From assembly GCF_039645585.1 (NCBI RefSeq), contig NZ_CP147915.1, forward strand, positions 1,426,001 through 1,490,000: a DNA stretch of 64,000 nt, read 5' to 3'. Below are positions 17,177 to 26,607 of this stretch, one piece after another (positions within the stretch are counted from its first letter, which is position 1; the number at the start of each line of letters is the position of its first letter). The translations under genes were made by a program, and so were the position numbers. The stretch is from Sulfurimonas sp. HSL-1656. GTDB taxonomy: Bacteria > Campylobacterota > Campylobacteria > Campylobacterales > Sulfurimonadaceae. Below the pieces are notes generated by a model that saw only the letters and a list, made by a program, of their open reading frames with translations, had not been told where the DNA came from and ran no database searches.

Positions 17177-17902
17177 ATGAAAAAAACCATCCTATTGCTG
17201 CTGGCAACCGTGCCGATGTTCGGCGACGCTTTCAACGAAGGTCAGTTCGCCTACGACAAGGGTAATTACCGCAAGGCCGCCATCCAGTGGGACAAAGCCT
17301 GCAACCTCGGCGAGGAAACCGCCTGCTACAATCTCGGGATCATGTACTACAACGGCCAGGGTATCGGCCAGGATTATGCCAAAGCCGCCGGCTTCTACAA
17401 GAAAGCATGCGACGCAGGGAGTGCGCTGGGGTGTACAGACCTCGGCCGCATGTACGAGCACGGCCGCGGCATTGCCAAGAATGAATCCCGTGCCGTCACG
17501 CTCTTCCGCAAAGCGTGCGATGATCACGAAACAGCGGGATGCTTCAACCTCGGCAATATGCTCAGCGACGGCCGGGGCGCGAAGCAGGACTATGCACAGG
17601 CCGCCAAATCCTTCGAAGCCTCCTGTGACGCCGGGAATGCCCATGCGTGTACGAACACCGGCAACCTCTACAGTTCCGGCAAGGGCGTCAAGCGCGATGC
17701 GGCTGCAGCATTCAGGTACTTCAAAATAGCCTGCGACGGCGGCAGCGCCAGCGGGTGTTACAACCTTGGAAGCATGTACACGCTCGGCGAAGGCACGAAG
17801 CGCAATGATGCGGCAGCGGCGCTGCTATACGGCAAGGCTTGCGACGGCGGCTCGACGCTCGGCTGTAAATACTACAACAAATTGAAACAGGCGGGGCTCT
17901 GA
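17177..17902 (+). CDS. Secreted Sel1-repeat protein, Hcp (cysteine-rich) type
   Basis: 241 residues. Signal peptide MKKTILLLLATVPMFGDA, then about six 36-residue Sel1-like repeats (for example ACYNLGIMYYNGQGIGQDY). Each carries a Cys pair placed as in the Helicobacter cysteine-rich Hcp proteins, where they form disulfide-locked helix pairs. Sel1 repeats are protein-binding scaffolds; the partner is unknown. Location is presumably periplasmic or secreted. This family is expanded in Campylobacterota and supports that assignment. Confidence 0.85.
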   Translation: MKKTILLLLATVPMFGDAFNEGQFAYDKGNYRKAAIQWDKACNLGEETACYNLGIMYYNGQGIGQDYAKAAGFYKKACDAGSALGCTDLGRMYEHGRGIAKNESRAVTLFRKACDDHETAGCFNLGNMLSDGRGAKQDYAQAAKSFEASCDAGNAHACTNTGNLYSSGKGVKRDAAAAFRYFKIACDGGSASGCYNLGSMYTLGEGTKRNDAAAALLYGKACDGGSTLGCKYYNKLKQAGL

Positions 17903-17961
17903 TTTTCATCTCTTAATACGGTAGTTTGCGGTAGCATAGTCACAATACAAAGGAGATCGTA

Positions 17962-18045
17962 ATGGAAATGGGCACCGTGAAGTTCCCGCAGCTTGATGAC
18001 GGCAAAACGCGCTACCCCGTCCCCTGTCGGCCCCATGCGGAGTGA
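17962..18045 (+). CDS. 27-residue upstream reading frame, possible coupling leader
   Basis: ATG at 17962 with an excellent SD (AAAGGAG), encoding MEMGTVKFPQLDDGKTRYPV plus 7 residues and stopping with a TGA that overlaps the ATGCGGAGTGA start of the next gene. The downstream gene has no SD of its own, so this frame may exist to couple ribosomes into it. Alternatively it could be the remnant of a frameshifted N-terminus. No homology recognised. Confidence 0.4.
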   Translation: MEMGTVKFPQLDDGKTRYPVPCRPHAE

Positions 18046-18919
18046 GCCCTTCCATCCTGCCGAATTGGGTGGCACCCTCTTCGTCCCGGCGACCCATCCC
18101 GGTCTCGCCGCCGTGCTCAGCGGTGAGAAATATCCGCAGCTGCGCAGTTGCGTCATCGATCTTGAAGACGGTATAGACGCCGCCGACCGCCCCGGGGCAC
18201 TCCGGCAACTCCGCACCCTCCTGCCGCAGCTTGCGGATACCGCCCTGTTCCGTTTTCTCCGCCCCTCCTCGCCGCAGATGCTCGCCGAGCTGTTGCGGCT
18301 GGAAGGAGTCGAACGGATCGACGGCTTCGTCCTGCCGAAATTCGGCACCGAAAATGCGGAGGCATGGCTGACGCTTCTGGACGATAACGCATTCGCATTC
18401 ATGCCCTCCATCGAAGGCGATGATCTCTTTTCGCAGGCAAGGCTACATGCCCTCGCCGAACGACTCCAGCCCTATTCTGATCGTATCCCGACGCTGCGTT
18501 TCGGGCTGGAGGATATGCTGCGCCAGTTGGGGATGCAGCGTGACTGCGAAACGCCGCTTTACGAACTCGTTGCCCCGGCACAGGTGATCGCCACGCTGAT
18601 TACTGTCTTCAAACCACGCGGTTTTAACCTCTGCGGCGGCGTCTACAAATGTTTCCGGGATGCGGATGGGTTTGCAAAAGAGCTCGAAGCGGATCTGAAA
18701 CAGGGGCTCTTCGGAAAGACGATCATCCACCCTTCACAGATCGAGGCCGTGGAACGGGCCTACCGGGTCGATGCCGTGCAACTGGAACAGGCGGAACGCA
18801 TCGTTTCCGCGTCATGCAATGTTTCAAACTTTCGTGGTATGATGGTGGAGAAACCGACGCAGCTGCCCTGGGCGCAGATGATTCTGCGGCGCGCAGCGCT
18901 CTACGGAGTAAACGCATGA
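18035..18919 (+). CDS. HpcH/HpaI aldolase / citrate-lyase beta (CitE) family protein
   Basis: 294 residues from the ATG at 18035; an alternative ATG at 17993 also lacks an SD. CitE-like features: RSCVIDLEDGID near residue 40 (metal and CoA region), GFVLPKFG, FMPSIEG, LRFGLEDML and the terminal KTIIHPSQIEAV. Relatives cleave or form C-C bonds in acyl-CoA or hydroxy acids; the substrate is unknown. The next small gene overlaps its stop (ATGA). Confidence 0.75.
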   Translation: MRSEPFHPAELGGTLFVPATHPGLAAVLSGEKYPQLRSCVIDLEDGIDAADRPGALRQLRTLLPQLADTALFRFLRPSSPQMLAELLRLEGVERIDGFVLPKFGTENAEAWLTLLDDNAFAFMPSIEGDDLFSQARLHALAERLQPYSDRIPTLRFGLEDMLRQLGMQRDCETPLYELVAPAQVIATLITVFKPRGFNLCGGVYKCFRDADGFAKELEADLKQGLFGKTIIHPSQIEAVERAYRVDAVQLEQAERIVSASCNVSNFRGMMVEKPTQLPWAQMILRRAALYGVNA

Positions 18920-19131
18920 CCAAGTTTGTCCACAACGCCCCGTCGCAGGATGAAGTCTATTCTTTCAATATGCAGGTCTCCCACAGCGAGAACTACACGA
19001 CCTACCGCATTCCCCTGGGGGCGACGTCCGAAGGACAGAAAGAGCGGCTCTCACGCCGCTACGGCATTCCCGTGCGGATCCTTGAAGACGAGCGCGAACT
19101 CGTCATCAAGATCATGAACGAAGTCGGGTAA
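18916..19131 (+). CDS. Small hypothetical protein coupled to the CitE-like gene
   Basis: 71 residues, start ATG overlapping the preceding stop (ATGA). The sequence is MTKFVHNAPSQDEVYSFNMQ followed by a charged, soluble remainder ending ELVIKIMNEVG. No signal peptide, membrane segment or known motif. Tight overlap suggests a joint role with the aldolase-family protein. Function unknown. Confidence 0.6.
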   Translation: MTKFVHNAPSQDEVYSFNMQVSHSENYTTYRIPLGATSEGQKERLSRRYGIPVRILEDERELVIKIMNEVG

Positions 19132-19136
19132 GAGGC

Positions 19137-19751
19137 CTATTCGACATACCCCAGGGAGTGCAGGCGTTCCGCGACCCTTTCTGCGATGACACGGTACCCC
19201 GCCGCATTGGGGTGGACATAGTCTCCTCTGAGCCCCCTGTCCGCCAGTACGTCCGGCAGCAGTGAAGGCAGATAGGCGATCTTCTCCTCTTCGGCAATCT
19301 CCTGATAGAGCGGCAGCGACGTCATGCCGAATACCCCGAACGTCGGAACACCGATCAATACGACGTCGATTCCCTTCGTTTTTGCCATCTGCACGATACG
19401 TTTGAGATTGGCTTTGAGACGTGTTTTGGAGCGCTGCTGCAGAATATCGTTCCCGCCCAGGCAGAGCAGCACCAACCGGATGTTCTCCTCTTCCAGCGCT
19501 GCAGGGAAGCGTACCGCGCCCTCCTCTGTCGTCTCGCCGTTCACCCCGGCATTGATCACCGGGATACCGGTCAGCGTCTGCAGGACCGCGGGGTAGCTTT
19601 CACCGGGTTTTGCGCCGTATCCGTAGGTGATACTGTCGCCGAAAGCGAGCATCTTTTCGCCGGATTGCAGGGGGGTCATCTTTGTATCTGATTTCAAGAG
19701 ATAGAGTGCGGTCACCAGCAGCACAAGGATGAGGGCAAAAACCTTGACCAT
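19137..19751 (-). CDS. GDSL esterase/lipase (TesA-like), membrane-anchored or exported
   Basis: 204 residues. An N-terminal hydrophobic segment (VFALILVLLVTALYLL) precedes the SGNH blocks: FGDSITYG (catalytic Ser, about residue 39), GVNGETTEEG, GGNDILQ and the C-terminal DYVHPNAAGY (Asp/His). It resembles arylesterase/lysophospholipase TesA. It probably acts in the periplasm. It follows mnmA by 5 bases on the same strand, so they share a transcript. Confidence 0.88.
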   Translation of the reverse strand: MVKVFALILVLLVTALYLLKSDTKMTPLQSGEKMLAFGDSITYGYGAKPGESYPAVLQTLTGIPVINAGVNGETTEEGAVRFPAALEEENIRLVLLCLGGNDILQQRSKTRLKANLKRIVQMAKTKGIDVVLIGVPTFGVFGMTSLPLYQEIAEEEKIAYLPSLLPDVLADRGLRGDYVHPNAAGYRVIAERVAERLHSLGYVE

Positions 19752-19756
19752 CGCTG

Positions 19757-20779
19757 CTACTCGATCCAGCCTCCGCCGATCAGTTTGTCACCGTCGTAGA
19801 AGACGGCGGCCTGTCCGGCTGCGACGCCCAGGACAGGCTCCTGCAGCTTGATCCGTGCCTTCTCCCCTTCGATCGTGACGTGGCACGGGACGGCTTTCGT
19901 GCGGTAACGCAGTTTGACCGTCGTATCGAATTCGCTGCGCTCGTCGAAGAGGTTGATATTGCCGATGGTGACGTCCCATATCTCCAGATCCTCTTTTTTG
20001 CCGACGACGATCTGGTTCGTCTCGGGCTTGATCTCGAGCACGAAGTGCGGTTCATGCGCACCGTGAACGGTAAAGCCTTTACGTTTTCCGATGGTGTAGT
20101 GCATATACCCTTTATGCTCCCCGACGACGTTACCCTCGCTGTCAAGTACCTCGCCCGGCTGATCGATGTTCACGTAATCCTTGAGCACGTCGGCATAGGT
20201 CGTCTCAACAAAACAGATCTCGCTGGACTCCGCCTGTGACGCGAAAGACTCCAACCCTTCGACGGCGGCGGCATAGGCCTTGATATCCGTCTTTTTGCGC
20301 TCGCCCAGCGGGAAAATGAGGCGCGGCAGGATCTTCTTGTCGACGTAGAAAAGGAAGTAGCTCTGGTCTTTGGTGTCGTCTTCGGCCTGGTAGAGGAAGC
20401 GGCCGTCGGTCTTGATATAGTGGCCCGTCGCCAGGTAGTCCGCGCCGACCTCGTCGGCGAAATCCGCCAGGGCACCGAATTTCATCGTCCGGTTGCACAG
20501 GGCACAGGGGTTGGGCGTACGGCCCGCTTTGTAGGTCTCGACAAAGGGGGTAAAGACGTTCTGGTTGAACTGCTCCTGCAGGTCGAGGACATGCAGTTTC
20601 ACCCCGGCGAAATCGGCCGCTTTCTGGGCGCGTGCCTGGTGGATCTCATGGTAGCCCGGTTTGGAGTGCAGCTTCATGTACACCCCTTCGACCTCGTATC
20701 CCTGTTCCTTGAGCAGCATGGTCGTCACTGTCGAATCCACCCCGCCGCTCATCCCGATAAGCACTTTTTTCTTTTCCAT
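19757..20779 (-). CDS. mnmA: tRNA-specific 2-thiouridylase
   Basis: 340 residues from the ATG at 20779 (GGAAGGG just upstream). The PP-loop [13 protein letters not shown] is near residue 10. The catalytic cysteines lie in [13 protein letters not shown] and SSEICFVE, with GKRKGF following. It makes s2U34 in tRNAs for Lys, Glu and Gln. A frame extension to 20815 lacks start signals. Confidence 0.95.
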   Translation of the reverse strand: MEKKKVLIGMSGGVDSTVTTMLLKEQGYEVEGVYMKLHSKPGYHEIHQARAQKAADFAGVKLHVLDLQEQFNQNVFTPFVETYKAGRTPNPCALCNRTMKFGALADFADEVGADYLATGHYIKTDGRFLYQAEDDTKDQSYFLFYVDKKILPRLIFPLGERKKTDIKAYAAAVEGLESFASQAESSEICFVETTYADVLKDYVNIDQPGEVLDSEGNVVGEHKGYMHYTIGKRKGFTVHGAHEPHFVLEIKPETNQIVVGKKEDLEIWDVTIGNINLFDERSEFDTTVKLRYRTKAVPCHVTIEGEKARIKLQEPVLGVAAGQAAVFYDGDKLIGGGWIE

Positions 20780-20850
20780 TGCCCTTCCAGCATTTTTTCG
20801 CAATTGTAACAGCAATGTGATAATTAAACCTAATATTTTCTTCCCAAACG

Positions 20851-22119
20851 CTAGGTTTCAGGCAACCGCTCCGTACCGGGGTCATTATCAAAACAAATCT
20901 TGAAGATGTGCTGCCCCTCTTCGTAGAGGTAGCGCAGCGCATAGCCGTGACGCGTCACGATCTCGTTAACGATGTAGAGCCCCAGCCCCATCCCCTCCAG
21001 GGAGTGCTGGGAGAGGTCGCGCTGGTACGCTTTTAGGTAGTGGGTATACTCCTCCTTGAACGGCTCACCGGCATTGGCGATCCGCAGACAGCCCCCTTCA
21101 AAGTCGATGGTGACCGGCCGCTGCGACGCGTACTTCACCGCGTTGTCGATCAGGTTTTTCAGGGCATAGGCAAAGAGGTCGAAATCGACCATAATCTTTT
21201 CGCTGCCGACGGCGATCTCCAGCTCCGATCGCGGCACCCCCAGAAGGTCGATCGCCTGGTCCAGGACATCGACGCAGGCGTAGGAGCGGATGTCGAGCTG
21301 CAGGTGGCGGGCCGTCAGCGACTCCACCCGGGCCAGGTCGCTCAGGTGTCCCTGCATCTGTTCGAAAAGCTCCTCGAGGATCGCTTTGTCCTTGGGCGCG
21401 ATCTCCAGGAGGTGTGCCAGCAGCTTCCCTTTGCTGATCGGGGTTTTGAGTTCGTGCATGACGTTGCGCAGGAAGAGCGAACGGCTGCGCTGCAGGGCCT
21501 CGATCTTCTGGACGCTGTCGTGGAAGGCGTTGGCCACCTGCGCCACCTCGTCGCTCCCCTCGACCTTCGTGTCGATCCCCTTCTCCCCGTCGGCAAAGCG
21601 GAGGATCTGCCGGTGCAGGTGCTGCAGCGGTTCGATGGAGCCCGACATATAGCGGTAGAGCAGAATGACCGTGATCAGGACGATGGCGGCCGCAACGAGG
21701 ATGTAGAGCATATAGGGCTTCATCTCCTTGTCGCTGCGGTAGTAATACATGTCGTGCATCTTGTAGGCGTAGTAGCAGTGCATGTCGTAGACGAAGATTT
21801 CGATGTTGCCCGACTGGAAAGTACGGCGCAGCAGCGGGTCCTCGATGAAGGGTTTACCCTCTTCGCGGATCCGCTTCATCACCTCCCCGCCGACGGGGGT
21901 GAGCTGGTGCTCTTTAAGGTAGCGCGCGAAAGCTTCGGGCGTCGGCTTGGTCATAAAAAGCAGGTCGTAGAGCATGACGGCGCGCTGGATCTCGTTGCGT
22001 TTGTCGAGCTGGATGGAGAGGTAGAGCGCCATCAGGGTGGCCGCGATCAGCAGCAGGGCCGTAATGGCACCGACCAGGCGCGCGGCAAAGATGATCGAAC
22101 GGGGGTTAATGTTCGTCAA
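20851..22119 (-). CDS. Sensor histidine kinase, ArsS type
   Basis: 422 residues. Two membrane helices (about residues 10-30 and 135-160) enclose a periplasmic sensor region rich in Tyr, Met and His ([17 protein letters not shown]). Then come HAMP, the phospho-acceptor box [22 protein letters not shown] and an ATPase domain with [11 protein letters not shown] and [11 protein letters not shown]. This matches the Helicobacter acid-sensing ArsS family. The His/Met-rich loop would suit pH or metal sensing. It overlaps its response regulator by 14 bases. Confidence 0.88.
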   Translation of the reverse strand: MTNINPRSIIFAARLVGAITALLLIAATLMALYLSIQLDKRNEIQRAVMLYDLLFMTKPTPEAFARYLKEHQLTPVGGEVMKRIREEGKPFIEDPLLRRTFQSGNIEIFVYDMHCYYAYKMHDMYYYRSDKEMKPYMLYILVAAAIVLITVILLYRYMSGSIEPLQHLHRQILRFADGEKGIDTKVEGSDEVAQVANAFHDSVQKIEALQRSRSLFLRNVMHELKTPISKGKLLAHLLEIAPKDKAILEELFEQMQGHLSDLARVESLTARHLQLDIRSYACVDVLDQAIDLLGVPRSELEIAVGSEKIMVDFDLFAYALKNLIDNAVKYASQRPVTIDFEGGCLRIANAGEPFKEEYTHYLKAYQRDLSQHSLEGMGLGLYIVNEIVTRHGYALRYLYEEGQHIFKICFDNDPGTERLPET

Positions 22120-22786
22120 ACCGGTAGCCTATACCGCGCACGGTCTGGATAAAGGTGTCAAAATGCCCCGGGTCGAGCTTTTTACGGATGCGCCCGACAA
22201 GGATATTGATGCTCTCGACCCCGCTGTCGAAACGGTGCGACTCGATACTGTTGGCGATATCGGCACGGGAGATGGTGCGGTTGGGGTGCTTCAGCATCAG
22301 TTTCAGGATCTCGTACTCCGCCAGGGTCAGTTTCAGCGGCTCGCCGTCAAAGTAGATGAGCGTCGCCTCTTCGTCGATGCGGAAACGGCTCTGGGTCTCC
22401 TCCGGCTCCGTCTCGCTCCACCCCCGGCGCCGCAGCACGGTCTTGATCCGCGCCATCAGTTCGCGCGGGTCGTAGGGTTTTGGGAGGTAGTCGTCCGCCC
22501 CGTTCTCCAGCCCCGTCAGCTTGTCGTCGAGGTCGGTGCGCGCACTGGAGATGATGATGGGCACATCGGAGTGCTCACGGATCTTGCGGCAGAGCATCAG
22601 CCCGTCCATCTCCGGCAGGGAGAGGTCAAGGACCACGAGGTCGAACGGTGCTTCTTCCAGCGCCTTCATCGCGCGGGAGGGACGCGTCACATGTTCGACC
22701 GACACCCCCTCCTGGCGCAGAAAACGCCCCAGCAGTTCCGCCATTTGGACATCATCTTCGATCAAAAGCAAGCGGGTCGCGTCCAC
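22106..22786 (-). CDS. OmpR-family response regulator, ArsR (HP0166) type
   Basis: 226 residues from a GTG at 22786 with AAAGGA 6 bases upstream; an in-frame ATG at 22807 is the alternative. Receiver domain: acidic pair in LLIEDD, phospho-Asp in DLVVLDLSLPEMDG, and Lys in YLPKPYDPREL. It is followed by a winged-helix DNA-binding domain ending [12 protein letters not shown]. Cognate regulator of the adjacent ArsS-like kinase. Confidence 0.9.
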   Translation of the reverse strand: MDATRLLLIEDDVQMAELLGRFLRQEGVSVEHVTRPSRAMKALEEAPFDLVVLDLSLPEMDGLMLCRKIREHSDVPIIISSARTDLDDKLTGLENGADDYLPKPYDPRELMARIKTVLRRRGWSETEPEETQSRFRIDEEATLIYFDGEPLKLTLAEYEILKLMLKHPNRTISRADIANSIESHRFDSGVESINILVGRIRKKLDPGHFDTFIQTVRGIGYRFDEH

Positions 22787-22837
22787 GGGCCATCCTTTCA
22801 TCGACATCCAGCATACCCCTGCATCAAAAACGCTTCA

Positions 22838-23623
22838 TTAACGCTCCGCGGCCCCGGCGCCGTCCCCCGTGCAGCGCTCCTCGAAAAAGCGCTGCAGTTT
22901 CTGGTAATAGGGGGTATCGGAGAGGCCGCTCGCCCGGAGTGACTGCAGCTGCATCCGCAGCGATTCACGGACCTCCCGTACGACCAGGTCGACATCGTCG
23001 GTCAGCGTCAGCATGGCCAGGTCCTCCTCGCTGATCATCCCTTCGGCGAGCAAAGAGTTTCGTATAAATTCCAGCAGCGGCGCGTAGAAAGCCTCCCCCA
23101 TCAGGAAAACGCACACGCCGTCGACTTTCTTCGTCTGGATCAGGGTCAGTGCCTCAAAAAGCTCGTCCAGGGTCCCGAACCCCCCGGGCATGATGACGTA
23201 GGCCGTGGAGTATTTGACCAGCATCACCTTGCGGGAGAAGAAGTAGTCGAAATCCTCCTCCTTCGTCGTATAGGGGTTGGGGTGCTGTTCCGTCGGGAGT
23301 TCGATGTTGAGCCCGACCGATTCGATCCCCTCTTCCCGGTAGTCGTAGGCCCCGCGGTTGGCCGCTTCCATGATGCCGGGACCTCCGCCGCTGATGACGT
23401 TGAAACCCGAAGCCGCCAGCTTCCCTGAGAGTTCAACGGTCTTGGCATACCAGGGGTGATCCTCGCCGACCCGGGCGCTCCCGAAAATCGTCACCGCCGG
23501 TCCGAGGTCGCCCAGTTCGTCGAACCCCTTGACAAAATCGGCGATGATCTTGAAGACCGACCAGACGTCGGACGACTTGATATCTTTGACATAGCGCTGC
23601 TCGATCTTCTGCTCTTTGGCCAC
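22838..23623 (-). CDS. LOG family protein (TIGR00730)
   Basis: 261 residues. Diagnostic motifs are SGGGPGIMEAANRGAYD (about residue 79) and PGGFGTLDELFEALTL (about residue 147), the nucleotide/phosphoribosyl-binding signature of LOG/YgdH-type phosphoribohydrolases. These act on cytokinin nucleotides or, in YgdH/PpnN, on purine monophosphates. The long N-terminal extension is typical of the bacterial subgroup. It begins 2 bases after the 5'-nucleotidase gene, consistent with a joint nucleotide-turnover role. Confidence 0.87.
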   Translation of the reverse strand: MAKEQKIEQRYVKDIKSSDVWSVFKIIADFVKGFDELGDLGPAVTIFGSARVGEDHPWYAKTVELSGKLAASGFNVISGGGPGIMEAANRGAYDYREEGIESVGLNIELPTEQHPNPYTTKEEDFDYFFSRKVMLVKYSTAYVIMPGGFGTLDELFEALTLIQTKKVDGVCVFLMGEAFYAPLLEFIRNSLLAEGMISEEDLAMLTLTDDVDLVVREVRESLRMQLQSLRASGLSDTPYYQKLQRFFEERCTGDGAGAAER

Positions 23624-23625
23624 GG

Positions 23626-24552
23626 CTACTTCTCCTCGGGCATCAGTGCACGGATCGGCGAATCGCTCTTATAGGGCACCTTGCCCGACGGCACGACCCG
23701 CGACGCCCCGTCGAGGTGAACGTCCTGGTCATCAAAGAAGATATGGGCCCCGTACGCTTCGAGGACCTCCTCCTTGCCCAGCCCGCCGAGGAAAAAGGCC
23801 TCGTCGACATGCACGCCCCAGCGCCGCAGGGTCTGGATGACCCGTTCGTGCGCCGGCGAGTTGCGCGCCGTGACGATGGCGATGCGCACCGGCGACGGTG
23901 CCGGGGCGAAGTGGCGCTGCAAATAAGAGAGGGTGATCAGCAGCTTCGCGAACGGTCCCGCCTCGAGGGGTTCGTCGGCATGGGCTTTCTCGTGTGCCCA
24001 GAACGCCTCGATGCCGTCACGCTTGTAGATCAGCTCGCTCGCCTCGGAAAAGAGCACTGCATCGGCGTCGAAGGCGATCCGGATCTGGTCATCGTGGCGC
24101 CCGGCCGTCTGCGGCGGCGCGTAGAGCACGGCGGCGGCCACCCCGCCGTCCACCGCCTGCTGCACGTCCTCTTCGGACTTCGAGAGGAAGAGATCGACTT
24201 TGAAGGATTCCAGGTAGGGAGAGAGCGACGTGCCGCCGCTGAACGCCGCCCGCGTGATCGGCAGGCCGTAGTGGGCGACGGAGTTGAAGACCCGGAGCCC
24301 CGTATCGGGGGAGTTGCGCGACATAACGATCACTTCGACGACCGGTTTCCCCGCCTTGACGTTAAGGCCCAGCAGGGCCTCCACCAGCGGAAAGGCCGTC
24401 CCTTTTTCCAGCGGTACCTTCTCGTGTTCGAGCTGGTAGGCGCGGTACGCCTCAAGCCCCTCCTCCTCGAAAACACGGTTGGAAGTTTCCAGGTCGAAGA
24501 GCGCCCGGGAGGAGATGCCGATCACCAGGACCGAAGAGAGATCAAATGCCAT
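23626..24552 (-). CDS. 5'-nucleotidase, cytosolic cN-I-like family
   Basis: 308 residues from the ATG at 24552 (SD GAAGG, 9 bases). Motifs typical of the family are SSRALFDLE, VIVMSRNSPDTGLRVFNS, RIAFDADAVLFSEASE (a HAD-like DxD), IAIVTARNSPAHERVI and FFDDQDVH. It removes phosphate from nucleoside monophosphates. It heads a four-gene run with the LOG protein and the ArsRS-like pair. Confidence 0.85.
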   Translation of the reverse strand: MAFDLSSVLVIGISSRALFDLETSNRVFEEEGLEAYRAYQLEHEKVPLEKGTAFPLVEALLGLNVKAGKPVVEVIVMSRNSPDTGLRVFNSVAHYGLPITRAAFSGGTSLSPYLESFKVDLFLSKSEEDVQQAVDGGVAAAVLYAPPQTAGRHDDQIRIAFDADAVLFSEASELIYKRDGIEAFWAHEKAHADEPLEAGPFAKLLITLSYLQRHFAPAPSPVRIAIVTARNSPAHERVIQTLRRWGVHVDEAFFLGGLGKEEVLEAYGAHIFFDDQDVHLDGASRVVPSGKVPYKSDSPIRALMPEEK

Positions 24553-24613
24553 GACGTGCAACCTTCGCGTAATAAATACGCACGTATTTAACGGTTATCA
24601 TAGCGAAAAGCGC

Positions 24614-24619
24614 TATAAT
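24614..24619 (+). promoter_or_regulatory. -10 box of the fba gene
   Basis: TATAAT in the recurrent context GCTATAAT, 35 bases before the ATG at 24655, followed by SD AAGGA. Confidence 0.55.
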
Positions 24620-24654
24620 CCGCATTAGAAATTTTCTGTCCCAAGGATCTTTTT

Positions 24655-25734
24655 ATGGCACAAGGTATTCTCGATCTGGTCAAACCCGGCGTCCTCTTCG
24701 GAGACGACGTCCAGAAGGTGTTCGCAGCGGCGAAAGCGGGCAAGTTCGCCCTCCCGGCGGTCAACGTCGTCAACGTTGAATCCATCAACGGCGTCCTGGA
24801 AGCGGCGGCGAAGGTCAACTCCCCCGTCATTATCCAGTTCTCCAACGGCGGCGGCCAGTTCTATGCGGGTAAAGGGGTCTCCAACGACGGCGAAAAAGCC
24901 GCCATTGCCGGGACGATCAGCGGGGCGCACCATGTCCATATGATGGCCGAACTCTACGGCGTCCCCGTCATCCTGCACACCGACCACGCCGCGCGCAAGC
25001 TCCTGCCGTGGATCGACGCCCTGCTCGACGCGGGCGAAGCGCACTTCGACCGTACGGGCAAACCGCTGTTCAGCTCCCACATGCTCGACCTCTCCGAAGA
25101 GAGCCTTGAAGAGAACGTCGCCACCTGTGCCGAGTACCTGGCGCGCATGGACAAGATCGGAATGACCATCGAGATCGAACTGGGCGTCACCGGCGGCGAA
25201 GAGGACGGTGTCGACAATACCAACATCGACAACGCCCTGCTCTATACCCAGCCTGAGGACGTCGCTTATGCCTACGAGATCCTCAGCAAGGTCAGTCCGC
25301 GCTTCACCGTCGCGGCCTCCTTCGGGAACGTCCACGGGGTTTACAAGCCGGGCAACGTCGTCCTGACGCCGAAGATCCTTGACAACTCGCAGCAGTACAT
25401 CGCCGAGAAGTTCGGCACCGCTGAGAAACCGGTCAACTTCGTCTTCCACGGCGGCTCCGGCTCCGCCCCCGAAGAGATCACCGAGGCGCTCGGCTACGGC
25501 GTCATCAAGATGAACATCGATACCGATACGCAGTGGGCGACCTGGGACGGCGTCAGAGACTATGTCGCGAAGTACCACGACTACCTGCAGGGACAGATCG
25601 GCAACCCCGAAGGCGAAGACAAGCCGAACAAGAAATACTACGACCCGCGCAAATGGCTCCGTGCCGGCCAGGAGAGCCTGGTAGCGCGCGTCGAGCAGGC
25701 CTTTGCCGACCTCAACGCCATGAACCGCAACTAA
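24655..25734 (+). CDS. fba: Class II fructose-bisphosphate aldolase
   Basis: 359 residues, the class IIA (E. coli-like) length. Zinc ligands and active site: HTDHAARKLLPWID (about residue 108), ELGVTGGEEDGVDN, GNVHGVYKPGNV and HGGSGSAPEEI. The C-terminal KYYDPRKWLRAGQESL is typical. It interconverts fructose-1,6-bisphosphate and triose phosphates. It stands alone with its own promoter. It overlaps the convergent deaminase-family gene by 4 bases. Confidence 0.96.
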   Translation: MAQGILDLVKPGVLFGDDVQKVFAAAKAGKFALPAVNVVNVESINGVLEAAAKVNSPVIIQFSNGGGQFYAGKGVSNDGEKAAIAGTISGAHHVHMMAELYGVPVILHTDHAARKLLPWIDALLDAGEAHFDRTGKPLFSSHMLDLSEESLEENVATCAEYLARMDKIGMTIEIELGVTGGEEDGVDNTNIDNALLYTQPEDVAYAYEILSKVSPRFTVAASFGNVHGVYKPGNVVLTPKILDNSQQYIAEKFGTAEKPVNFVFHGGSGSAPEEITEALGYGVIKMNIDTDTQWATWDGVRDYVAKYHDYLQGQIGNPEGEDKPNKKYYDPRKWLRAGQESLVARVEQAFADLNAMNRN

Positions 25735-26606
25735 GGGCGCCGTGCGTAGCGCGCGAGCATCGTCTCGTTGCCGCTGACGCCGCCCGAATGCACGTACAAC
25801 ACCTCCCCTTCCAGCTCATCCCACGCTTCCATTAACGCCAGCCACATCACCGGTGCATAGATCAGGTCGAATGCCACGCCTGCCGCTTTGAGTTTTTCGT
25901 ATGTCTGCAGCAGCGCGTCGTGCAGGCTGCCGAAACGGTAGGGCGTAGAGAGGATCGTCAGGTTAGGCGGCATCGGCATCAGCGCTTCGATCTGCCGCCG
26001 GAGGTAAGCCGGGTCCCCGACGGCCGCGACCGTGACAATGCGGCACTCCGGCAGGGCTCTGGCCAGGTAGGCCGCCGTCGTCCCCGTCCCCGAGGGCGTC
26101 ACGACATTGAGACACTTGATGCCCTGTGCCGCCTGCCACTGGCGGATCGCTTCGGCCAGTACCGATACCCCCGCCTCCGCGGCCGGGTCGGCACCGCCCT
26201 GGGGGATCAACCGTACGCGTTCATCCGCTTCGGCACGCCCTTTCAGTGCATTTATGGCTGCATCGTACGCCGTCGGATGCACCTCGTGAAGCTGCATCCC
26301 CAGCGCCAGAGCTTGGCGGTAGTTCCCCTGCGGGTCGGTTTTGAGGTGGTGCGGCGCCGTTTTCGCGGTGTACTCGAAACGCCACCCTTTCAGACGGCTG
26401 AGCGCGGCGATAGAGAGCATCGCGTTGGACTGGATGCCGCCGTAGGAGACCAGCGTATCGATGGCGTCGGAGGGGGTCTGCAGCAGTGCGTAGAGCTTAC
26501 GGTATTTGTTGCCGCTGAAAAGGGGGTTTATCAGGTCGTCGCGTTTGAGGTAAAGCTCCCGCCCTTCAAACCGGAAGGGCTCGAACGGTGCGGGAAAGAG
26601 GTGCAA
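25731..26606 (-). CDS. ACC deaminase / D-cysteine desulfhydrase family PLP enzyme
   Basis: 291 residues, with a TTG start 2 bases after the preceding stop. The PLP lysine is in PLFSGNKYRKLYALL (about residue 34); SYGGIQSNAM and VTPSGTGTTAAYLA bind the cofactor. The family includes 1-aminocyclopropane-1-carboxylate deaminase and D-cysteine desulfhydrase, and the two cannot be separated by eye; desulfhydrase is the likelier activity in a sulfur-cycling bacterium. Co-transcribed with the PEB4-like gene. Confidence 0.82.
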   Translation of the reverse strand: MHLFPAPFEPFRFEGRELYLKRDDLINPLFSGNKYRKLYALLQTPSDAIDTLVSYGGIQSNAMLSIAALSRLKGWRFEYTAKTAPHHLKTDPQGNYRQALALGMQLHEVHPTAYDAAINALKGRAEADERVRLIPQGGADPAAEAGVSVLAEAIRQWQAAQGIKCLNVVTPSGTGTTAAYLARALPECRIVTVAAVGDPAYLRRQIEALMPMPPNLTILSTPYRFGSLHDALLQTYEKLKAAGVAFDLIYAPVMWLALMEAWDELEGEVLYVHSGGVSGNETMLARYARRP

Positions 26607-26607
26607 A

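Noticed and set aside
17117-17179. 20-codon frame (MRRLIASINILLSLSKGSKL) ending on the start codon of the Sel1 gene, as a leader peptide
   Set aside because: It has no SD, and the Sel1 gene has a good SD of its own, so coupling is not needed.
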